Shown here: piece by piece, positions 47,478 to 58,400 of the stretch
Position numbering within the stretch: the stretch's first letter is position 1
Layout of the letters: every line of letters begins with the position of its first letter
Source of the DNA: Gelatoporia subvermispora B
Lineage: Eukaryota > Basidiomycota > Agaricomycetes > Polyporales > Gelatoporiaceae
Direction: 5' to 3'
Assembly (NCBI GenBank): GCA_000320605.2
Contig: KB445794.1
Location: 1,972,475-2,036,474 of the forward strand
Length of the DNA: 64,000 bases
The notes under the pieces: model-generated
Told to the model about the DNA's origin: nothing
The model's database searches: none
The model's input: only the letters and a program-made list of their open reading frames with translations
Position numbers and translations under genes: made by a program

Positions 47478-50371
47478 ATGAACAACGAAGGCCATGTGCT
47501 GCGACGTGGTATCATACACCGCAGGCTCGGGGATGCTGCCAGTCGCCTTAGGAATCTGAACAAGCTCTTTGTCTTTACCCCGACGGCGACTTGGCCCTCC
47601 ACGGACTTGGCGGGTCCCACTGAGACCCCCGCGGCGACGCCAGCAAACGCTGCCTCAAGTGAGTTTCTTTCCTCACCTTTGCAAGAAGATTTGCTTTGCT
47701 ACTTCGATCCCGGCCTCCGTACGACTGGGAAGTCGATCGGACGAGTAAAGATAAGTTTAGGGGATGCAGTCGCTATATCACAGACGTCTACGCGACGGCA
47801 GTGACGCAGTGGACGAACTCAATCTCGGAATTGCTGGTCTGTCTTCTGTACGGCATGCGCATGCTGCAGCTATGAGAGCATACCTGTCCGCCGTCAATAT
47901 GACGAATTTGACGCGTTCTGCTAATGCAATTATGACATGGCGCGTCGCTGCAGGGTTGTCTATGAGTTGACGCCGGACATGTGGCTGCCCCATTGGATTC
48001 TCTGCAGCCATACTATGGCGGGCAGATCTGCTCTGTTGCGAAGCAACTTGGAACCACGTAACCGGGCTTCCGTCGTATGACGCCGAACTGCGATCACAAG
48101 TGCGTGAGTTAAACTTGCGACGCACTGGCAGCTCATACGGCGTGGCTTGCATATGTTTATACGAACTGTGCACATATGGTACCGACCGTGTTGTGAAGGG
48201 TGTCAGTCATTGACAGCTGCACTTCGTACGCAATGTTCGCACATGCTCGACGATGCACTCTGGGATACGGTCGCATCTCGTGCGATGCGCAATGCGGTCT
48301 CGGGGTCGATTTATTTTCGTTCTATCATGCGCTACTTGGCACATATTTGGTACTGACTCTGCGTTGCAGCGACTCCACCCGTCGCGCCGCCTGCCCCTAC
48401 GAACCCGGCCCCAGTCCCTTCAAACACTGCTACCTCTGCTGCTCCTGCAGCCACTTCCTCAAACCCCGCCACGACACCTGCTGCCGCGTCCTCTTCTGCT
48501 GCTACTACCTCTGCAGCGTCTGCTCCCGCGTCTTCTTCGGCTTCCTCGTCCTCGGCCTCTTCGTCTTCGGTCTCATCTAGCTCGTCGTCTTCTTCCTCTG
48601 TCGCTCCTTCGCCGACCACCCCTGCTGTTGCGCCTACGACCCATGCCCCTGCTGTAAGTGACTAGTCCTCTGCGTATTCGTATGACCGTTGTTGAGTCGA
48701 CATATAGGCCATCTCGACTCCGCCTCCGGCTAGCACCGTTATGTTTACCACGCACCTCGGGAACTCGCTTCCTGCGAGTGCTGTGGCGTCCTCTGCTCTG
48801 CCGAGTTCCTCCACGGCACCTACCTCAGGCGTGAGCACCCCGGTTTTGGTTGGCGGCCTTGCCGCCGGAGCGGTCGGCGTAGCTGGCGTCATTTTCGCTA
48901 TCGTGTACTTCATGGTACGTACATTCATGTCATGCGCAACAGTATTATGCTGACCTTCTACTCAGCGACGCTCTTCTCACGAGGACGAAGATCCCTCCGA
49001 CTTCGATGCTGACGCATTCAGGGGACAGTCCATGGTTCTTCCTGACAATGACGGTCCTTCCCCGGAGCCTATGTCGCGCTCGAACACGACCGGTGGTCCT
49101 AACATGATGGAGAGGAGGCTGGCCAGCCCGGCCCCTACCTATGGTGGTGCCCCTTCGATGCATCACCCGTACGGCATGCCTCCTCCCCCTCCTGGCGGTT
49201 ACTACAACGACTACGCGGCTGGCCAGCCCTCGTTCATGCCTGGTCAGATCATGTCTTTCGGCCCCGGTCAAGTCGTCCCCCCGTCGCCTGCTCCGGCTCA
49301 CTTCCCGCCCGTTGCTCCGATCTACGCTCCGAATCCGTTCCACTCTTTCGGCGAAACTCCTCTGGGTTCCCCCGTCTCGGTTGCACCCTACGACTCGGCA
49401 TATGACGCACAGGGCCGCCTGATCAACCGTCAGCCGTCCAACGGCGCGCAGGCTTACTTGTCTCGCCAGCCCTCGTCTGCCGGCATGATGGGCGACATGG
49501 GCCAGGGTAACGATTCGCACTATGTCGATCTCGACAGGTCCAGTGTCACTCCCTTCCAGGCCGCACAGTACGCGGAGATCTCACGTCACCTGAACACGGA
49601 GCCACCGTTCCCCCTGCCCACCGCTACCATGGTCCAGGACATGCACGGTGAGGAAGACTTGCCGCCGGTCCCGGAGAAGGAAACCATCGTCTACTCGCCC
49701 GTCAGGCCCGACAGCCAGATGTCCCCCACGGCCATGTCCCCGCAGCACGCGTTCGGCACGTCGCCCTTCGCGGAGAACGCCAAGCGCGGCACGTTCGGCG
49801 TCGAGGACCCCGTCATGGAGCACTACGGCGTGGACACGCTCGACGACGTGCACTCGTTCCGCGACTCGCTCCCCGCCCCCCGTCCGCCGCGCACGCGCGC
49901 ATGCCCTCGACCCCACCGATCCTCCCGGAGCTCCAGCAGCGCCCCTTCTCGCCGATCTCGCTCGACATCCCCGCCGCGCTGCGCCCCGCGCACTCGCCCC
50001 TCGCATCCTCGTTCAACGCGTCCTCGCCCCTCGCGTCGTCGTACATGCTCCCCTCGCCCCCCGCGAACGCACACTTCCCCGACTCGCCCAAGACGATCCA
50101 GCCCATGCGCGCAGAGCCTGAGCAAGAGCCCGCCCTGCCCGCCTCCCCCATCCTGCGCCAGCACGCCGGCCCGGTCTCCCCGATCATCCACGAGCACGTC
50201 ACCCCCGCGTCCCCGACCGAGCACGAGCCCATGAGCCCGATCTCGGCCACCATCCACGAGTCCATGGGCCCCATGTCCCCGACTCTACGTGAGCCGGTGA
50301 ACCACGCGGAGACGCGCCCGGACACCGTCTACACCATGTACGACGACGACGACGCGTACGGCGGCATCTGA
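47478..50371 (+). CDS. Mucin-like single-pass membrane protein with long Pro-rich tail; apparent frameshift
   Basis: Proposed exon 1 is 47478-47658 (MNNEGHVLRRGIIHRRL ... ending Ala/Thr/Pro-rich). A 711-nt intron follows, far longer than others here, then from 48370 a Ser/Thr/Ala/Pro-rich mucin-like ectodomain. After another intron comes one membrane helix, PVLVGGLAAGAVGVAGVIFA to IVYFM, then RRSS and a long cytosolic tail rich in Pro, Tyr and Ser (GGAPSMHHPYGMPPPPPGGY). No ordinary signal peptide is seen, so exon 1 is the least certain part. The tail reads well to DDVHSFRDSLPAP, then must shift one base at the C run 49876-49881 to continue as ARMPSTPPILPELQQRPFSP down to YDDDDAYGGI at 50371. 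The distal tail has repeated SP units around HE (PVSPIIHE, PMSPISATIHE), possible proline-directed kinase sites. Function unknown; a wall-stress or surface sensor is a guess. Confidence 0.65.
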
Positions 50372-50930
50372 TCGCCCCGCGCTGTGCCATGCTCTGTCCC
50401 CACCCAAGCTGTTCATACGCTGTAACAGTCGCTCGCTGCTCTCCCTGTGTTTCCTTTCTAATGGTCTTGTGCTTTTGGTTAGTGTGCGCTTCCCCGGGCG
50501 CGGGCAGAACTGGCTTCTCTGGACGCCCGGCTGCCCGCGGTCTTGTTCCGATGCGATGTTGACGATTGTGCACTCCTGTGACACAGTTTTAGCTCTAGAT
50601 GAGATTCTTCACGACCATACACGTCTAGCCGCCGTTCTGCTTCGTTATATGGGACGGGTTAGAGCAGTTCCTCTTTTAATACTACGCATTCTCTCTCCCC
50701 TGCGGGCGATGCTCGTTTATACCCCGTTTAGTTCATCGGCTAAATTAACAGAAAGGATTGAACGTAGTAGATCTATCATCTTCTGCAATCGATATAGTAC
50801 TTTTGGCTCGGATGCCGCAGTTTGGCCTGGCCTACTGCCACTATGTGTAGGCCGTGCATGGGTAAGACGGGGAGAAATTCCAGTATAACAGCAACAATGA
50901 AGGGCACTTGAGCAGCTCTTGACAGCATGG
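50372..50930. other. Convergent spacer
   Basis: About 560 bases between the 3' ends of the membrane-protein gene and RPC25. No supportable gene; the left half looks like CT-rich 3' UTR. Confidence 0.6.
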
Positions 50931-51856
50931 CTATCCTTCGTCCATTGCTTCCACGCCAGCATTTTGCCACCATGCGGTTGGCCCCAGGCCCTGTTCTGCT
51001 ATCGAACACTGAGAAGGTGTCAAAGTTGCAAGGTACCACGTGAAAGTTAGTGTAGTTGACTTACGGTAATAGTATATGGTGGTCTTCTCCTTTCTCTCTG
51101 TTGTTGGACACCCTCAGTGGCTTTCGGTGGTCCAGGTTCGTCGTCGTAGAATTCGTCGTGCTCCACTCGTACACGAACGACCTCGCCAGTGTCAATGTAC
51201 ATCCGGTCTGTGAGTGGAGTGTCGAGCATCTCATGTGTGGATGTGATCTCGGAATTTGGAAGCCAAAAGAAGGCGCGTTCGTTGGGATCACTGTAATGGA
51301 GTAAACATATCAAGGATCTGGCCGAATATGACATGAAAGTTGACTTGCAATGCGCAGGGCTCTGGAAGGAACATTTGAGATACGTAGATGTCGTCAAAGA
51401 ATCCTAGAGTCACTGAAAGACCTCAGTCGCAATTCGAAGGGACTATTATAGTGAGCGTACATCGAATGCCGTCCTCATCGGAAGACTTCACTTTGGCCAG
51501 CAGCACCTCCGAAGCAAATGGTCTGAAGACAACCAACCGAAACACAACTGATATGGGTCAGGCTAGTGTTGCGGTCTAATTGATAACATGAACACACCTT
51601 TATACCAAAGAAATCCATCACCGTACCTCACTTTGCCTTCGCCGACCTCTGACAGGTCAAACACACAGACACATAGCCCGACATCGTGTAAGACACGGTT
51701 CGCATACTTCTTGTTGAGTTCATTAGTGATAGCCTGCTCTGGGGGTAGGCCGAAGTTGGAGGGGTGGACCGCGACCGTGTCCTACCCGGACGTGAGCAGT
51801 CAGGTCGTAGTGACTTGAACATGTGGACGTGCCTTGAGAATTGAGAGCTGGAACAT
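50931..51856 (-). CDS. RPC25: RNA polymerase III subunit RPC25 (RPC8)
   Basis: Minus-strand, several short exons. It starts MFQLSILK, joined by a GC-AG intron (donor GCACGT) to DTVAVHPSNFGLPPEQAITN, ELNKKYANRVLHDVGLCVCV, FDLSEVGEGKVRYGDGFLWY. This is the N-terminal RNP-like fold of the Rpb7/Rpc25 family. The second half has the S1/OB part: SSDEDGIRCTLTFFDDIYVS, NERAFFWLPNSE, DTGEVVRVRVEHDEFYDDEP. The last exon, after a GTAAGT intron, gives CSIAEQGLGPTAWWQNAG and VEAMDEG, stopping at 50931. With Rpc17 it forms the stalk of Pol III, needed for initiation on tRNA and 5S genes. The divergent neighbour is the mitochondrial carrier gene. Confidence 0.93.
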
Positions 51857-52184
51857 GGTTGATGCTGATGGAGATGTATATCACGTTTCACGTGCTATAG
51901 CATGACTTATATGTGTAGTCGCAGCTTGAAAGTCTTTCACGGAAGGCGGATGTTGTGCGAGTAGATGGAAAGCGTCGGTGCGACGCTGTGCGACGAATCC
52001 GAGAAATCGAAGACATAATTGCGCGCCAATCTAATCTTATCTCGCAGTTCCGTTTTCCAAAAAATTCGCGCCGACTTTAGATGCCGCGTCCCGTCCGCGT
52101 TCGTACCCCTCCTTCCGCCACCGTCCTCCATTCCTCTATCCTTTATTCCTTATAGCCCGCACACCCATATAATACTCGTGTAAA
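51857..52184. promoter_or_regulatory. Divergent promoter, RPC25 / mitochondrial carrier
   Basis: 328 bases between two divergent housekeeping starts. No clear TATA box or repeated motif picked out. Confidence 0.35.
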
Positions 52185-53354
52185 ATGGCCGACGCAGTGC
52201 AGCAGCCCGTAGCAAGCTCGTCAAAAACCGGGCTTTTGCCTGCGAAGTCATGGCAGCACTTCGTGGCGGGAGGGTGAGCAATCCGTGCAAGCAATAACCT
52301 TGAAACTGATGCTCACTCGGCTTATGCTCGTAGGCTGGGCGGAATGTGCGGTGCAATTGTTACCAGTCCATTTGATGTCGTGAAGACGCGGCTGCAGTCA
52401 GATCTCTTCAGGGAGAAGCACACCACAATTGGACTAGCGGGCAACGGGACAGTCGCCATTCCTCGACGAGTCAACCTCTTATGGCATTTCGTTGAGACGA
52501 CACACATCATCCGGTGAGTACCTATTGCATACCGAGTCTTCCAGGTAACCAACGGACGCGTGTCATTTAGGGACATCTACCGGGAAGAGTCTCTGCGAGC
52601 ACTGTTCAAGGGTCTTGGACCAACATTAGTCGGCGTCATACCGGCTCGTTCCATCAACTTCTTCACCTACGGAAACGGCAAGCAAATAATTGCGAACCAC
52701 TTCAATCATGGTGAAGAGAACACTCTTGTGCATCTTAGCGCTGCCGCATGCGCCGGTGTCGCGACAGGCACCGCGACAAATCCCATCTGGGTTGTGAAGA
52801 CGCGTCTGCAGCTCGCGACAAACAACAAGCCGCCAATACCGGCGCCGCGGAGTATGTTTGGCGGCTCGCTCCAGATGATCAAGCAGATTGCCCGCGAGGA
52901 GGGCATCCGCGGATTCTACAAAGGTCTTAGCGCAAGCTACCTCGGCGTGACCGAGGGGACAATCCAGTGGGTCCTGTACGAAAAGCTCAAACGGTTGACA
53001 AAAGATACGGAGGGCAAAGGAGGCGTACTAGAATGGTTCGGCATGCTGGGCAGTGCAGGTACGGCCAAATGCGTTGCAACCCTCATTACATATCCCCATG
53101 AGGTGCGTCCTAGTTCATATAGCTTGTTAAGCCTCATCATATTGATGCTCGTATAGGTTATCCGGACACGGCTACGGCAACCTATGGTAAATGGCAAGGT
53201 CAAATACACTGGCCTTGCGCAGACTCTCCGGCTTGTCATTGCTGAGGAGGGCACTCGGGCACTCTATGGTGGTCTCAGCGCACATCTCATGCGTGTCATC
53301 CCCAATGCCGCGGTTATGTACTCGATCTACGAGGCCATTCTCCGGTGGGCATGA
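52185..53354 (+). CDS. RIM2: Mitochondrial pyrimidine-nucleotide carrier, RIM2-like
   Basis: Four or five exons encode a mitochondrial carrier (SLC25) with three repeats. Each has the Px[DE]xx[KR] signature: SPFDVVKTRLQS, NPIWVVKTRLQL and YPHEVIRTRLRQ. Helix-end motifs include GLSASYLGVTEGTIQWVLYE and GGLSAHLMRVIPNAAVMYSI. The W in NPIWVVKTR and the extended loop in repeat 1 (HTTIGLAGNGTVAIPRRVNL) are typical of Rim2/SLC25A33/36. These exchange pyrimidine nucleotides across the inner membrane and support mtDNA maintenance. The start MADAVQQPVASSS leads straight to SWQHFVAGGLGGMCGAIVT. Ends RWA at 53354. It shares a short divergent promoter with RPC25. Confidence 0.92.
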
Positions 53355-53665
53355 TCTGGACCACTCTGGTTGCTCACTTCATCACCTCGGGTCTCTGGGT
53401 CCCCTGTCGACGATCTACTTCATGACATACTTACGCCCTGGCTAATGCCCCTGCATTGCACTAGACTTATTATGTTCATAAAAGTACTACTTTGCCTGGT
53501 GGTGTGTAATATATAGTATCCCTATATGATGATATCCCTGCTCCATCACTTTGCTCAGGGATTGTACACGGCATTCTCTCATTTTTTCCGATGGTGACTG
53601 TGATGCATTGTAATTGCTGAGGTGTATCATATCCGGGTGATTAAATATAGATGTACAAAGTCCCT
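53355..53665. other. Convergent spacer
   Basis: About 310 AT-rich bases between the 3' ends of the carrier and ARP2 genes; 3' UTR-like, no gene seen. Confidence 0.6.
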
Positions 53666-55216
53666 TTAGTTCTCTCCGCGTCCGAGCTTGTCCAGCGCGC
53701 GGACACCCTGCTCAAACCACTCCTCGCGTGACACCCAGAATTCTTCGCGACTCTTCATGATGTCTGCGAGCACAGCACCGCCGAGGAAGACCATGTGTTT
53801 CCGACGAGGGGGATCTTCGATGCGGATCTTGAATTTCTGCAAGATAGACATAAGCCACAGCTGTGAGTTGGTCAATTCACCAAATACGTACGTTCAGACG
53901 TGAAGGGTCGCCATTAAGCACACGAGTAAGGTAGAGTTGCTTCATCTCTTTCTCCAGACGGCTGGGCAGTCCAGGGTACATACTGGAACCGCCGGAAAGG
54001 ACAATGTGCTTGTACAGTTCGGCACGCAGATCGACCGCAGCATTCTGGATGGTCTGGAACAGCATTTCTGTGATTACAGATATAAGCTTATTTGGTTCAG
54101 CCGACATCGTAAGCCAATGGACGCACCTGCGACACCGGGCTGCTCGACATCCACCAGGTGTGGCTGGAACATACACTCCGGGGCCTCGAAACGCTCAGAA
54201 CCAATCTTAATGACTCGCCCATCTGGTAGCTAATAAAGTGTTAACAGCAGCGGATAGCGCATTATAGTCTTAGCTTACTGTGTAGCTCTCCACCAACACA
54301 GTCGTCTCTTCCGATAGCCGCGTGTCGAGATCCAGGTCGTAGCTTCGCAGCAGGTTACTATTGTAGTGCAGTAAGATCTGCTTGACTTACCTGACGTAGC
54401 ATAGCTTCTCTTTGATCTCGCGCACTGTTTCGAAGTCGGCCGTTCGGTTGAAAGCATATCCTCGCATCAGGAGCAGCTTGATCAAATAACGAGTGACATC
54501 CCGTCCGGCAATATCGAGGCGACGAGTGAGGTGAGGAAGGGCGAAACCGTCATAAACAGGAACAATGTGTGTTACACCATCTCCGGAGTCCACGACCACA
54601 CCGGTCGTCAGACCTGCATCGTGAAGTGTCAGTGAGCTGGGCGGTTACCATGGAGGATGTACTCGACGTACCTTGTGCGTAGAGGGTGAGTACAGCCTGA
54701 ATTGCAACATATACACCCCCAAAGCCATACTCCTCGAACATGACCTGGCACATGCGCTGCCGGTTCACCTTTGGATTCATCGGCGGCTCGGTGAGCAACA
54801 CCTTCCGCCCCTGGGTGTTCACGCGCAGTTTCTCGTCGAAGGTGTAGTCCCACAGGAGCTTCATGTCCTCCCAGTTGCGTATGATGCCGTGCTCCATGGG
54901 CTGGGTGACCTGCAGGTAATTCCGGTTCTCTGCAGCCTCGTCACCAATCATAGTGTCCTTGATCACGGCGGAGCCGACACGCTCCTCTGCTCGCAGGATC
55001 GGCCGTCCAACGATGGAGGGGAATACTGTCGACGACGTCTTGAGCTCGAGACCGACGGCCGGCTGCCTGGATGCTACGTACCATGCTCGGGGAAGTTGGA
55101 GCCTGCGTAGCCTACTTTCACGAACTGCGCGCGGCTCAGTGGCACACATCGATGAGGACGTGGCAGGGACTTACACCGGTACCGTTGTCGACGACCAACG
55201 GTATTGAGGGGTCCAT
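53666..55216 (-). CDS. ARP2: Actin-related protein 2
   Basis: Minus-strand, about eight exons. It starts [14 protein letters not shown], spliced to [15 protein letters not shown] and then [15 protein letters not shown], the actin-fold phosphate loop 1. Next come [40 protein letters not shown] and [38 protein letters not shown] is phosphate loop 2. The C-terminal part has [40 protein letters not shown] and EEWFEQG. Arp2-specific features are the 'NPK.NRQRMC' segment and the C-terminus ending LDKLGRGEN. It nucleates branched actin as part of the Arp2/3 complex at endocytic patches and hyphal tips. A 256-base divergent promoter is shared with the NTO1-like gene. Confidence 0.95.
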
Positions 55217-55472
55217 GGCTGATGTGGTGGTGGAGATGGGAGGAAAGGAGGAGATGCTTCGCGGTATGCTGCTGTACGCGCGCGGATGACGCCGGCGTCG
55301 GAAGCGCAGTCACGATGTCGACGACGCGCGAAACGGCGTACGCGACCACGCGTTTCCCCGCTGCTCGTCGACCTCGACGTCTTGCTTCGTCTCGGACCAC
55401 GTCTGGGTTGTGCAAACTCATCTGGGATACTCTAGACTGCTATTTGACCAGACCTGCTCTCGACGAGTCGGG

Positions 55473-58400
55473 ATGGCGCGCGGCGCCGCCTCTCCTGCTC
55501 CTGCGCCACTGCCGAAAGTTTCGTTCGTGAAGGTGCACGATGATACCTCTATGCATCCTACGGGGGTCCACGACCTTCAGGCTCGGTCCTACGGCTGTGA
55601 GCCACCTACTCTATCACACTCAGTGCCACATTCTCACTCCTCGAAGATAATGCCTTCTCCGACTTCAGGAGACCAGAGCATTACATTCGCTACATCGGTC
55701 CGTCCTGAATACAACGTTCATAGCGAGAATTCGGCTGACGGCTTTACAGAACCTCTCGAAAGCGAACTCGCGGTGCAAGTTGAATATGATATGGACGAAC
55801 AAGGTCGGGAATTCACCGCTGCTTGCTTGTCCAGTTCTGACACCTCTGCAGACCAGATCTGGCTGGACGCGTACAACGAGGAGCGGAAGGAGAAACAGCT
55901 CGATCGTGTATCATATGAGGTCCTCGAGATAGTAATGGACCGGCTTGAGAAGGAATGGTTCAATCTTGTGAGTCCAGAGGCGTGCGTGGTCGTACTTGTC
56001 TCATCTTAGCTAAGTAACCTGCAGACCAAGAATATCCCGAAACCAGACATGGCTCTCCCCTCCGAGGACTCGACATGCGCCATTTGCGATGACTCCGAGG
56101 GAGAGAATACCAATGCTATCGTGTTCTGTGACGGGTGCAATCTAGCCGTGCATCAAGGTGGTGTACCCGATGCCACAAGTCGCGCGCCATCTAATCTCTG
56201 TTCACAGATTGTTACGGCGTTCCTTACATCCCGGAAGGCCAGTGGCTGTGCCGGAAGTGTACGGTCTCTCCTGAGAACCCCGTCGTGAGTATTCAGATTC
56301 TGTCGTAAATCATGACGTTCATTCATACGTTGATTTTGCTGCAGTCTTGTATCTTGTGTCCCAATGAAGGAGGTGCATTCAAACAGACGGTGCATGGAGA
56401 CTGGGTGCATCTCCTGTGCGCGATCTGGGTGCCAGAAACACGTGTGGCCAACGATGTCTTTATGGAGCCGATCACCGGTGTTGACAAGATACCAAAACAA
56501 AGATGGAAACTGGTCAGTTGCCATCTGCACGATTAAGATTGAATTCTGACGGCTAGTAGAAATGCTCCAGATGTGACGTGAAAGAGGGGGCCTGTATACA
56601 GTGCACCAAGGCGTCCTGTTTTACAGCCTTCCATGTCACGTGTGCCAGGAAAGAGAAGCTTCTCATGCCCATGAAAGCCTCGCAGGGCTCTGAGGCCCCT
56701 ATGTTGACATGCTATTGCGAGAGGCATCTACCGGTAGGACGCCGATCATCGATTGAGCGTGACGCATCATTCTGATCATTCACCAGAAAGAGCAACAAGA
56801 AATCCGTCAAAAGGCGCTCGCAAGTGAGCAGCCGGATGGCGAAAACTCCGATAATCAGCTCAGCGATACGAAGTCGTCTAAGACTGCCCGCGCGTACGCC
56901 AAGACGTACAAGCCCGGTCCGCCGCTTGTCCCACATATTATTGTGGAGCGTATTATGCAGTACATTGGCAAGGTCACCGTCCGGCAAAAACGCGAATTCG
57001 TGCTGCTGGTGTGCAAATACTGGAGTCTCAAACGCGAAGCACGGAGGGGTGCTCCATTATTGAAGAGATTGCATCTTGAGCCATGGACTGCATCTGTCAG
57101 CACGCAGCAGCAGACTGACGAGGATAAAGCTATCAAACTTGAGGTACGCTCTTTGCGGGATGAGTGAGATGATTATTTACTGGCTGGTATATAGTTCATG
57201 AAGCGTCTCAGACAGGACTTGGAAACAGTCAGATTGCTCACTGATCTCAGTCGCAGGCGCGAAGCCCGCAAGCGAGATCAAGCTGAAGCGATCCAGGACG
57301 TCTTTTCGCATTTCCTCTTTTCACACGAGGCACCGCTGCGTATGGCCTTCGAGCGCATCACAGGGTGGGTGATACTATTGATCTCCCGTTCATATATTGA
57401 TGTGCCCGCAGCCTCGATCGCCAGGACTACTTCAGAAACCCGGTTTCAAAGGTCGACGTTCCTGATTACTATGACATCATCAGGCACCCTATGTGTTGGA
57501 GTGTCATTGATCGCAAGCTCGATAACCATGAGTACCTAGATCTACAAGAACTGAAGGTGAATCATGTCGTGTGTTGAGACCACTTCATTGGCTCATGCAA
57601 TCACTCTAGGACGATATTCTCCTGGTCGTAGACAATGCCGTGACGTACAATCAGCCTGGAACCCCGTTCTACAGAGCTGCGCAGAGAATCAAGACGGCTG
57701 CCGAACCGATTCTAGCAGATCTTGATCGACTAGTACCTTCTCCGCAGGATCACTCCGTCCCCGAGCACTCTGTTGGCGATCTTGAGCCACCGGTACATCT
57801 GCTGAGTTTGCTGCTCTCAGAAGATGCTATCAAGGACGACATCAATCTCATCCTCGACGCAGTCCCACTTGATTCACTTTGTTCCTATGAACTTCCTAGG
57901 TTGAAGCCTCCCCCGCCTCCGAAGCCAAAACGCAATCGGAAGGCAGACATTGAACGCAAGCGCCTCGAACGAGAAGCAGAGCGGCAGGCATTGTTGGATG
58001 CATCTCCAGGCTTCCGCGCAGTACGACATACTAGGCGAGCGGTGGCCGCAGCCGCAGCCGGAACGAGCGGCCAAGAGCAGCCTGCTGAGGAAAATGCTAC
58101 TCCTGCTGTAGGAGAACCGAAGGCTGAGGTCGCAGAAAGCGGAGGAATTGCGGTGGTCACGTCACCAGCGACCGCAAAGCGCAAGCACCGGGTGACCATA
58201 GCGTCGTCCAGGCCGGATATACCACCGATGGTCGAGGAGGTGGATAACCAACAGTCGTTCAAGATGTTCGACCAGGGTTGGATTCTGCCGCCGGATCAGC
58301 GGCGTGGAGGCCGTGCTCCCATCGAACGTACACCTCTCCCTCCGCCAAAAAAGAAGCAAAGGACCGGTAGGTGTTATCCCACGAGCGTGATAATACCTCG

